Source: Dimorphilus gyrociliatus (lineage: Eukaryota > Annelida > Polychaeta > Dinophilidae). From it: 64,000 bases of DNA. The translations under genes and the position numbers were made by a program. The notes beneath the pieces are model-generated. The model searched no databases. It was given only the letters and a program-made list of their open reading frames with translations, and was not told the origin of the DNA. This document shows, piece after piece, positions 1 to 9,771 of the stretch (its first letter is position 1; every line of letters starts with the position of its first letter). The stretch lies in contig CAJFCJ010000021.1 of the NCBI GenBank assembly GCA_904063045.1, positions 62,001-126,000 of the forward strand, in the 5' to 3' direction.

Positions 1-457
1 ATACAATATCCTCCATCAGCGTGAAAACAGGTGCAATTTCATAGGTAAACCTTTAAAAGGGTTTTAAAAGTCACGCAACTAAATTATTTACATGGGATTT
101 TGCATGGATTAACATACATATTTGTATTTGCAGCAGCAGTTAACCACTCGCCAGCAAGGGCAATGAGATCTAGTCCAGTTGATAATTGGTTAAAAAACCT
201 AGGGTGTCCGGTTTTAACACAAAATTTTAAAGTTTCCTTACAATCAATAAGAATCTGTTCTAAATCTTTCGGATCATCGTCCAAATTTAGACAAGGTCCC
301 AGAGCGTTTCTAAGTGAATGGGGATGATGAAAATCAAGAACTTTATAGCTCCTATCATTATTCTTTTTAATATAATCTAGTAGAATGTCGACAACTTCCA
401 ATAAAAATTGTGATGTCTTTTTGCTACCTTGAGTGGTGGTTTCATACGGTAATAGTT
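1..457 (-). CDS. GAD: Glutamate decarboxylase, internal exons (gene runs off the left edge)
   Basis: Two exons, 118-457 and 1-50, joined by a 67-base GT..AG intron. The protein has the N-terminal signature of animal glutamate decarboxylases, including [38 protein letters not shown] and [14 protein letters not shown]; reading crosses the intron in phase into FTYEIAPVF. The family is PLP-dependent and makes GABA from glutamate; the lysine that binds PLP would lie beyond the left edge. The acceptor at 458-459 means at least one upstream exon is missing. A good minus-strand donor after 864, preceded by an open 38-base stretch ending in the right phase (one base), is a candidate. Glutamate decarboxylase fits better than cysteine sulfinate decarboxylase because of the FLLEVVDIL and ANTNMFTYE segments, but the missing catalytic core prevents a final choice. 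Confidence 0.88.
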
Positions 458-940
458 CTAAAAAAGATTAAGTCTCTTAACGTTACAAGTCTATGTATAG
501 TGTAAACAACTGTACATAAAAAAAGATAGTGATGTTGAATATAACAAAGGCCCATCTTATCAGTGTAAATAGTCTCCCAGTTTTTTTTGATTGGCATAAC
601 GTCAAATTATGGTTGGTTAAAGATGGTAAATGTGATTTATACGAAAGAGAAGCTTAGATTAGTGATAAGATTTTTTGTTTACAAGGCAACTACTTCCAAA
701 GTAAAAATTATTGAGAACATGATCCTTTTCGGTTACTAATATATAGCATATACAATTATAATTGACTTAATTAGAGTCCATTGAATATAAGAAAAAACAT
801 TTTTACTTTCAGTAAAAGCTTAATAAGCGAATTCCATTAACTTAAAACTATCAAATACTTACCGTTTACGCACGATACTTTCACAACAAGGCTTAGTTTA
901 CTAGAATTTATATTTAAATTTGTACGGAAAATATTATATT

Positions 941-960
941 CCAAGGTAAGATGACCTTGG
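941..960 (-). promoter_or_regulatory. Inverted CCAAGGT palindrome containing an NR5A/ERR-type half-site
   Basis: On the minus strand the sequence is CCAAGGTCATCTTACCTTGG. CCAAGGTCA is the extended half-site bound as a monomer by FTZ-F1/SF-1 (NR5A) and ERR receptors; the second arm is the inverted repeat. It lies upstream of the decarboxylase exons. The site is a motif match only. Confidence 0.35.
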
Positions 961-1080
961 ATTCGAAAGAATTGTATCATTACATTGAATCTTACAATAT
1001 CTCTGTACTATTTAAGTAAATAATTGTAGAAGGGCTTTTTTTCAGTTCTTTTTTCCACTGTTACATATTTTTATTTCTCT

Positions 1081-1160
1081 TTAGACGTCCGTAAAAAAAA
1101 GAAGACGTTTCTGGTTTTGGTAAAAAAAAGTAGTCACGTTTCTTCTATTAGACGTCAATA
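1081..1160. repeat. Short degenerate direct repeat with CRE-like cores
   Basis: The pattern GTAAAAAAAAG-AG-ACGTTTCT occurs at about 1091-1112 and again, with small changes, at 1120-1143. TTAGACGTC flanks the array at 1081 and 1148. The GACGTC/ACGTT cores resemble bZIP (CRE/ATF) half-sites upstream of the decarboxylase gene. Confidence 0.4.
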
Positions 1161-2968
1161 ACGTATAATCATACGGCAAGAAAAGTCGACTTGATTGTAA
1201 CTTTCACTCGCCTGTTATCTTGTTCAATGGTATTATAAACCACGAATGTTTCCTATTGGTTATCTATACGTACTAAATTTCGAATTATATCTATCGTATA
1301 TGTTAAATTAGAAGAATAGACTGCATATATACAGTATATACATATTCTTTGTTAATGCTCGATAAAGTCAAATAAAGGTTAAAACTTCTCTTTCATTCTA
1401 TTCTATGTTATCTTCATTTGCAGATTGAGTTTTATAGGAAAATCAATTAACCTTATATTTATCAGTATAATTTCTTATTGCTTTTTCAATAAAGAAAATA
1501 TAAATTCAAGTTTTTACCGTAATTGAAAACATTTTCAAACTTCTTCCAACTAGATTCAGAAGGTTGTTTATCTTCTTCTCGGAAACAAGTGTTTCTTAAA
1601 CTCTTCTCACTTTGCATAGAGTTTGTCTTATACTTGTATCAGTTTTATGTAGAAAATTCACAGACTTCTTAGTTCAATAGAGGAAAATTCATAGACCATC
1701 GTTGTATAATTTTGGTATATCATCTTGAAGTGTAAACAAACTAGTTCCAGTATAGAAAGATAGAGAAGTAAAGTTTTACCAGTATGGTTTGACGAATATT
1801 ATTAAATAAAATATATAGAAGAGACGCCACAGACGCCCTCCTACGTACGCTGTATAGAAACTATAGTAGTATTTATAAATGTAGTAATATATAAATATAT
1901 ATATTAAGTATTTTCTTTACTTGATAATGTATTATTAAATGCTAATGTTCAACAGCAAACTTACTCAAAAAACCATCCGAACGTGCATTTATATTGTCTA
2001 TGATGGACATTTTCCTCTATAGTCTTATTTTAATAATGGTCTAGTTTTTAAGATAGTTTTTAATGCAATCTCGTATTATAATTGTTTAAAATATTAACCT
2101 GAATGATGACAGACGTACACTATATCTATAAGATTTTTTCAACGGCCTTACTATTCCATAATAGACTAACTGTATAAAGGGAAAAGAAAGGAAAAATAAA
2201 GAATTTATAGGCATAAAAAATAGAGATACGATTATCAAGAGAAAAGCTAACAAAAAGAGAGATTTTTTGATGAAATATTTGTCTTTTATTTCCCAGTTTA
2301 TGGCTCTCTTTTGTGAAGAAAATCCTTCCTTAAATGGCTTACAAGTTTTTCCTCATTATTATAATATAGGGTCTTTTCTTCTACATTCCCTTTCTTTTTC
2401 AATACCTCCTTTCCCTCTTACCTAATCCTTATAACTCTTAGCTATTTATGATATTTCCTGGAATTATTAACCTTTGAAATCTTTGCTTTGTTGCACTTTC
2501 TACAGAGGCGTTAAATGAGAATACCGTTTTCCTCAGAATAATTTTAAATGCTTATCATTCAACTATAAAGAGAGAAATTTTAAATGAAAGAATTTGGACA
2601 TTAGTTGAATTATAGCTCAATAGTCTCTGTATTACATTTCAGTGGAAAGTTTTTTTATCAACCAGAGGTTATGATTTCGAGCTATTTCGATTAGAAAGAA
2701 GTATACACAAACTTCAAACAGTTTTGATAGAGAAAATTGAAAATTGAAAGAAAGAAAGCCATCACACCGAAAAGTTATCTTCTGAAAATGTTAGTTTTGC
2801 TTTTGATTACTTATGGCTCCATAACTCTGCAAAATTCCTTCAGTCAACACAAACGTGTATAGTAATTTTTTCATGTTATATCAAAAGAAAGTCAAAGAGC
2901 ACAGAATGAGACAGAATTTGAACAAGTGTAGAATGAAAACTTCTTATTTGTTGACTACAACAAGCTAA

Positions 2969-5900
2969 TTAATCTTCTTTGATTTTCGTTTTCTGATTTT
3001 CAGCACTCTCTAGGAATCTGGCTAAAATTCCCAAAAGAGCGAATATGGTGAAAAGAACGGAGAGTATGTTGGTTATTCTGTAGAGTGAGGCTAAGCCATA
3101 GATGAAAATTATATGTCCACCTATATAGAATAATCCTGAAGCAATATCAATAAATTCACCAGATAGTGGTCCTTTTAGAGATGGCAAATCAGCCCAAACT
3201 AAAAGTGAGACACTAACGCATACAGCAACACACGGTGTTCTCCAAGGATCAACTGTTCCAAATATCCCACGTACCAAATGAATCAAAGACGGGCTCGTTA
3301 ACAAGCTAATAATGACTAGCATGTATATTAATAGAATTCGGAGTTTATGACGTTTAATATCTTCTGCAACATCGCGATTTTCTCTACAAAAGATATGTCG
3401 TAATAGAAGAGATGTAACAGTTATGAGAACTCCTAAGCTTCCACAAGTAAAAGCGGCAATAGGAACACTGATAAAATGAGTTACGATTACTAAATACCAT
3501 ATGAAACTATCAATCTTATTATGTCCAATTAGTCCTGAAAATTTTCTGACAATCCATGAAAAAATTTCCAAACAATTCGAGGCAATAAAGAAAGTACATG
3601 ACAAAATCGCTGTACCTAATAAGAAATTATACATAAACAAGGCAGTAAACCACAGGCCTCTTTCATCCATGTCAAAAGAATCGGGAGGAGGAATAGATAT
3701 TTTTTGAAACAACTCCCTTGAATCTTTTGTTCCAAGCGTCCAGTTAGCCACGAATGTTATTGGTAAAATTTTAAGAAAATGAGGCCAATTGTAAGATTTC
3801 AATGGTTTTTCCTGAGAACTTGGCTGACAAAGTCTACGACATTCGTCGGCAATTAAAAATGAAAGAATGGCAATCATTGCAGAGAGGCAATTAACAGTAT
3901 AGAATCTAAAGAATTGGCCAAGTAATTCCACAAAAGCTAATTGTATACCAATGGTATATTCACATTGAGGGTTAAGATATAAGTGAACCTGAGCACTTAA
4001 ATTCCATTGGGGTGGTTTCGATACAGGTAATCTCACAGTAATAGTTGAATTTGCATCTTTTTCCAATTCGTCATAGGAATCGTCGCTTATCCAAGGTATA
4101 TGAATTTTTGAGAGAACATTTCGGTCATCTGCATTATTGCAGTTAAGAGTTGTTATATAAATTTTGTAAACGTTCATTATATGATCAATCGATGTAAGTG
4201 TTAAATTGTAGAAAATAGCATTTTTCTCTGTCTTCTCTACTAATGTTTGATAAGAAAAAAAAGTTGAAATTAACGGCACAAATGCCTTTGGTAAGCTCCA
4301 GACAACAGATCTTTTATCAGGGTTGAATGCTTCTGCATAAACATGAACGTCTCTCGAGGCTTTTGGTATAATAGTCACTATTGACGAAAATTTTGCTATT
4401 TCATCAGAATTTAGCTTTATAACTTTCAATTCATTAGACGGCACTAGTTCTGCATATGGAGATAAATTTTCTAATTTATCACAAGAACTATCCAATAGAC
4501 ATCCACCCAAATAATTTTTAGCTTTTAAATTTTGCGTAAGAATGATAAATGATGCTTTTTGAGTAATTTTCGTTGCGAAATATCTATTAACATTAACTTC
4601 TTTTCTGTTATATCTCCATGAGGATTTAGGTCGCATTTCAGTTTTAACGTTTGCTCCTAGTTCGATAAGTCTATTATAGTTTTGCCGATAAGTCTTCGAC
4701 CCAGAATTCTTATAGAAATGATGTAGAATAACTTTACGTTTAAAAACTGGATTTACAGCGAACTTCTTTGTCTTCTTATCAACCATATCAATCATTGCCC
4801 TAACTGTAGCCAAGACAATTTGTTTACACCAAACGTGGCATCTATGATCGGTGGAAACCCATCCTCTAGGTACAGATTTTGTCTGTTTTATTTCAAGAGT
4901 ATAAATTCATACTGAAGTCATATTGATTAAAGATAAAAACTTACATTAGTATCCCAGCTAGTATCAAAGGCTACAAGCTGAATAAAATATAACGTTCAGT
5001 ATAATGTACGTCTGTCTCTCTCTCCCTCTATTAGTTAAATAGTATTGTAGAAATTTAGAACTTACCCCTCTTAAGCTAACGAGATCTCTTCTTACTTGAA
5101 TATCTCTGAAACCACCAGCAGTTGAGAAAACGGACGTTTTCAATAAAGTTGAATTGCTTTTATTTGTCCAAAATTCATTTACTCTTCTATAAAATTCAGC
5201 CAATTCATAATCAAGAGCAATAACAGGCATTTGATGAGGTGTTGCCTGGGTAAAAATTGTGTGAACTTTCTCATTTTGAAAGCCTGGTATAGTAAATAGG
5301 GCTCTGGCCACCATTCCTCCCATAGAATGACCGACTAATACAACGCTTTTAGTCGAAGTGTATAACGATAATATTTTATTAATGGCCGCTTCTGTAAAAG
5401 CTGTTTGTCGTTGTAGTGCATCGCCAACAAATGCCGATAGTTCCTCGTTAAAGTCGACTGAATAGAAATCAAAATGGAATGGAAGACTCTCGTCCAGCCA
5501 TTTCCTATAAGCAACAGACCCTAGTGATCTAACTTGTTTATGACTACCATCGTTGCCAGGAATGAAAAGCACAGGAATTCCCGACATTCGGAAATTTCGG
5601 TGCTCTCTAGCGTAATCCCCTTCGCCATATAAATATAGACCATAGGTTGGGAATCGTTCCTTAATATCATCTGTCATCGGTATCGGCTGAAATAATCAAG
5701 AGTAAACAATCCATATTTAGCATGTCATTTATTTATTGCTGCTAAGCCAACTGCATTATATACCATCCCTGTCATATATTTTTACTACAGGGATAAATGA
5801 AATAAATGACACTATTCAATAATGTATGATATACTAAGTGCCTTGTAAACCATGTAGGCCTACTATACAGGTGGTGCTTACACAATTAAACAAAATTTAA

Positions 5901-6049
5901 GGTAATCTTACCAGATACTCGGGATATTCGAACATGTAAGTCATTTGACAATTATTTGATTCATAATTAAGTAAATAATCATATAGTCCGATAAATGCTA
6001 GTGATAGGATTATGATAAACGTTCCCGGTCGAAAAGCTCCTACCGCCAT
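2969..6049 (-). CDS. PGAP1: GPI inositol-deacylase PGAP1
   Basis: Four exons: 5912-6049, 5066-5686, 4945-4977 and 2969-4882, phases closing to about 901 residues, close to the usual length of the family. PGAP1 is an ER membrane serine hydrolase that removes the acyl chain from the inositol of GPI anchors before export to the Golgi. Exon 1 carries an N-terminal membrane segment followed by TYMFEYPEYL. The alpha/beta-hydrolase part contains LYLYGEGDYA, GIPVLFIPGNDGS and the nucleophile elbow GHSMGG (serine near residue 167). The large last exon begins with GWVSTDH and WCKQIVLATVRA, then a lumenal part and several hydrophobic helices in the C-terminal third. The start at 6049 gives the signal-anchor helix and lies 105 bases from the divergent NUDCD3 start. 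A 302-base part of the last exon (3216-3517) exists as an inverted copy at 13234-13535. Confidence 0.95.
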
Positions 6050-6154
6050 TTTGAGTGGCAGATATCACGTGACTGTGGAGAGGAATCTTAATCCAATACA
6101 CTATCTAACATAGTATAACCAACGGTAGTACTATCCAGATTTTAAAGAACGACA
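6050..6154. promoter_or_regulatory. Bidirectional promoter between PGAP1 and NUDCD3
   Basis: Only 105 bases separate the two divergent ATG codons, so both core promoters and both 5' UTRs must fit here or overlap. The stretch contains the palindromic E-box TCACGTGA at 6065-6072, the class of site bound by USF/MITF-type bHLH-ZIP proteins. No clear TATA box is seen. Confidence 0.55.
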
Positions 6155-7426
6155 ATGGCTTCTTCATCAGAGAAATATGACAGCGTTCTCTTAGGTATTC
6201 TACAGAGCGAAGGAAAAATCCATCACTTTTTAGAGGCAATATTTGGTTTTTTATACAGAAAGTAAGAGAATAGATGCATTTTCCTCATAAATTATTGCAT
6301 AATAGAAAAAAAACCGCGTATGGTTTTCCAATTATCGCTCATTCGAAATTTAAAATACTTCAGAACAGACTTTTATCGTTTGTTGCGAGATGGGTCTGAT
6401 AAATTGGGATTTCCTCCTGGAGTTGCGGAAAAAATAGCCTATGGATCATTTAAGAGATTTAAAGATATGGCTGATAAGGATGAAGTTGAAAGGGACAAAC
6501 TTTTACAATTAAAAGCGAAAGAAATTCAAGGTAGAAAAAGTTAACTTTCCAAAACTAACCCAAAAGTTAACTCATTTTTTAATATTCATATAGAAAAGGC
6601 TTTAAACTCCAATCCTCCTCCTGTTGTTCAAGAAGAAGAAGTCTCAACTTCAGCTTCCCAACCATCCGAAAAAAAATCCAACGATTCCGAGGTAAAAGAT
6701 CAATCAACTGAACAAAAACCATCAATAGACAAGAAAAACACCGAGACTAAAAAAATTGAAGACTCCCCTGAAGGGTAAATATATTTTGACATTTTGTAAC
6801 TAAGCTGTGCCAAGCCCTTTATATAAAAACGTTTCTCTCTAAGGGAACAAGGAGTTTATCAAGCCAAAGCTGACTGCTATAACGGTGCTGAACTTGAAAA
6901 TTACGCCTGGTCGCAAACGATAACGGATCTAGATCTGAGAGTTTACGTCTCAAAAACAACCAAAAAAGGAAAAGAGATATCTGTTAGCGTTAATAGAAAG
7001 TCGATAAAAGTCGTTCAAAAGACCCAGAATGAAGATCGAATACTAATTGATGGAAAATTTGCATGGGACGTTCGTGCTGATGAATGCGTGTGGAGTTTAG
7101 TTCCTGGAGAATATGTTCATATAAACTTAGAAAAAATTGAGGAGCGTTGGTGGGAATCTGCTTTGAAAGGTGAACCTACCATCAACGTGAGAAAAATAGA
7201 CGCTTCAAGGCCTATCACCGATCTAGACGATGAAGCTCAGGCAAAAATTGAAGAGATGATGTACAATGAGCAAATGAAACGTCTGGGAAAGCCTCAAAGT
7301 CATGAAAAAAAAGTGCATGAAATGCTGAAACAAGCTTGGGATGCTGAAGGTTCACCTTTTAAAGGGCAACCGTTTGATCCGTCTTTAGTTAATGTAGCAA
7401 ATCCAAACTCTCAACAACCTTTCTAA
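6155..7426 (+). CDS. NUDCD3: NudC domain-containing protein 3
   Basis: Four exons: 6155-6261, 6364-6530, 6594-6774 and 6844-7426, all phases consistent, 345 residues (vertebrate NUDCD3 is about 360). The family consists of HSP90-linked co-chaperones that stabilise dynein intermediate chain. The N terminus has the family motif IFGFLYRKTDFYRLL followed by LGFPPG; a charged low-complexity linker comes next, encoded mostly by exon 3; then the p23-like CS domain (about residues 165-255) with YAWSQTITDLDLRV and WWESALKGE; and the conserved tail GKPQSHEKKVHEMLKQAWDA and GSPFKGQPFDP. It is transcribed away from PGAP1. Confidence 0.95.
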
Positions 7427-7573
7427 AAATTTGAAACAGGACTATTTCACGCAAACGAAACTAATTTGCTCTGTTAATACAATATTTTGTTTATTTAAAT
7501 TCATACGTAATTTGTACGTAATTTACGCGAACTGGCGCAATCACTGCTAAGTCGATCATCTGTCTGTAAGGTG

Positions 7574-9111
7574 ATGGCCACTCAACCGTTTTCGGCTTTA
7601 CGCGGACCTCGTTGTTTGCCATTGTTTGGTAATGTGCTTGACTATTCTCGTTTTGGTCCGTATACGTTTGATCGCATGCATTTAGCGAAAGAAAAAAATT
7701 ATATCAAATACGGAGATATTTATAAAGAAAAATTTGGTCCAGTTGTCGTTGTGCAGCTTTTCAACCCCGATGATATATCTTCAGTATTAAAAAACGAAGG
7801 AAAATTACCAATTCGCCCACCTTTGCCATTGTTAAAAGCAGCTAATCGAAGAGATGGTATAGCTCTTGGTTTGGGATCTCTGTAAGTTTTTTGTACTGTT
7901 ACAAAATCTGAAACTTATTTTTTCTACTGCTAGAAATGGAGAAGATTGGTGGAAATTAAGGAAAACGGTGCAAAAACCATTAATGCATCATCGTGCGGGA
8001 GCTGCTTATCTACCGGCTCAGGAGAAAGTAGCCGATGAGTTTATGAACGTTTTAGATACGATAAAGGATCTTAATGGATCGGTCGCAAATTTTGAAGAGT
8101 TAATTTTACGCTATACCATGGAATGTAAGTATATCGTATACAAGATATCATATCAAACTCTTATCTAATTAGTTGATTATTAATTAATTAGCTATAGGAA
8201 CTGTTTGTTTTAATAAAAGAATAGGAGTTCTTGACGAAAACAAGAAAGAATCAAGAGAATTATTTGATTCTATTAAAAAACAGTTTGCCGCTGTTCAAAG
8301 AACATATTTCGCCTTTCCTTGGTTTGAACTATATAGGAGTGAGGCATATAGAGAGTTTCTTGCAGCCAAAACATTTTCAGATAAATTTGCAAAGGATTGT
8401 ATTATCTCCAGCCGTCGAGAACTTACGGTAGACGATACTTCTCCAAATCTATTGAAAAGTTTGATTGATGATACCTCAATTAGCGAGCGTGAGGCTGTGG
8501 GAATTATTACGGATTTGTTCATAGCGGGTATTGATTCAACTGCAAGCGCTCTATCATTTCTTCTCTATAATTTAGCCAATAACTTGAGAGAGCAAAGTAG
8601 GCTATTCGAAGAAATAATTGATGTTGTGGGAACTGGTAAAATAACAGCTGACTCATTCGACAAGATGCCTTACCTAAAAGCTTGCGTGAAAGAAAGTTTT
8701 CGTTTGTTCTTTCCAGTTCAAGGTGGAACTACAAGAGTTTTAGATAAGGACCTAGTACTTGGTGGTTATGCTATACCAAAGAAGTCCTTCGTAGCATTTA
8801 ATAACCAAACGATGTGTCTCTCCAGAGATTATTTCTCCTGTCCCCATAAGTATATTCCTGAGAGATGGTTGAAAAGAGGTTCGGCCAGTACGTCACCACC
8901 ACATCCTTACGTTATGTTGCCATTTGGATTCGGCGCAAGGATGTGCATAGGAAGAAGATTTGCTGAACAAGAAATCTATCTCGCTATAGCTAAACTCCTT
9001 CAAAAGTTTGAAATTCAGGAGAATTCATCAAAGCCAATGGGCATCATTAATCGTGTTTTCAACACACCAGATCGTCCCTTATTAATTAAGCTATATAAAA
9101 GATCCTTCTGA
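7574..9111 (+). CDS. Cytochrome P450, mitochondrial-clan type
   Basis: Three exons, 7574-7881, 7934-8124 and 8192-9111, 472 residues. P450s are heme-thiolate monooxygenases. Visible landmarks are the proline-rich start GPRCLPLFGN, LPIRPPLPLL and WWKLRKTVQKPL (helix C), the I-helix AGIDSTAS (near 278), the K-helix ExxR in KESFR (about 334-337) and the heme loop FGFGARMCIGRR with cysteine ligand near 418. The RPPLP segment and the basic residues after the heme loop point to the mitochondrial clan (CYP10/11/24/27/44 relatives), which uses adrenodoxin. The expected mitochondrial presequence of some 30-50 residues is absent from this start; an upstream exon or different start is possible, but only 147 bases separate it from NUDCD3. 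The subfamily and substrate cannot be told. The acceptor at 8190-8191 was chosen because the next AG would create a stop. Confidence 0.9.
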
Positions 9112-9305
9112 CCTACGATATTCGTGAAGATTTCTCCTGCACCACTTGTAGACTAGTAAGAATTTTAGTAGTTAAAATTGAAGAAATTTTATGATGTTTA
9201 TTATTGTTTATCAAAAGATATAAATCATCAGAATTTTAGAAATTTCTTTCTTCTTTTAGAATAATTAATATATTACTTCAATATACAAAAAAAACAGTTA
9301 ATATT

Positions 9306-9551
9306 TTATAAGAACAGCGTTCTTTGATTGTCTACAGGCTCTCCGTTCTTTGGTCTCCACCAGAGAGCGCAAGCAGCAGCGACCCATACCATTGACGCAT
9401 GAACATAAAATCGTCCAAATATATTCCACATTATTATCCAGTATTTTCTCCACATCCATTTACCTATATCGAGAAGATCTATTTCGAATATGGCTGCTAA
9501 ATGCAGGTAAACTGCATACAAAACTACCAAAGTTGTCACAATTTTCCTCAT
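9306..9551 (-). CDS. Small hypothetical membrane protein (W-rich)
   Basis: Open frame of 81 residues from the ATG at 9551 (the frame is open to 9596, adding 15 residues that start MCHHVNNTT). It starts MRKIVTTLVVLYAVYLHLAA and has a second hydrophobic stretch ending VWVAAACALWWRP, with a WMWRKYWIIMWN segment between them. This suggests a two-pass or hairpin membrane protein. I do not recognise a family. It lies between the P450 3' end and the RNGTT 3' end, with no overlapping gene on the other strand. The composition is unusual enough that it may be real, but an ORF of this length could also arise by chance. Confidence 0.4.
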   Translation of the reverse strand: MRKIVTTLVVLYAVYLHLAAIFEIDLLDIGKWMWRKYWIIMWNIFGRFYVHASMVWVAAACALWWRPKNGEPVDNQRTLFL

Positions 9552-9771
9552 TTTCCTTTTTTTTAATATTGTCGTGTTGTTAACGTGATGGCACAAGAAT
9601 AAAAATTTAGAACGATATTGGCGATAAAAAATCTAATATCTTATCAGGGAGAAAATTTACTTAGGTTTTAGCCTAAAATGCAAGATATCCTAAATCCAAA
9701 GGAGATAGTGTGTATTTATAATTATTTTAATCAGCAAACAGTGGCGATATATTAAACGAGAATGAGTTACT

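Larger units (their letters stand above)
458..2968. other. Region between GAD exons and the PGAP1 3' end
   Basis: About 2.5 kb with no long ORF. It probably holds the 5' end and promoter of the decarboxylase gene. Visible items are a candidate small minus-strand exon (about 864-901), an inverted nuclear-receptor-like palindrome at 941-960 and an A-rich direct repeat with ACGTT/GACGTC cores at 1081-1160. The part near 2969 is presumably the PGAP1 3' UTR. Confidence 0.5.
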
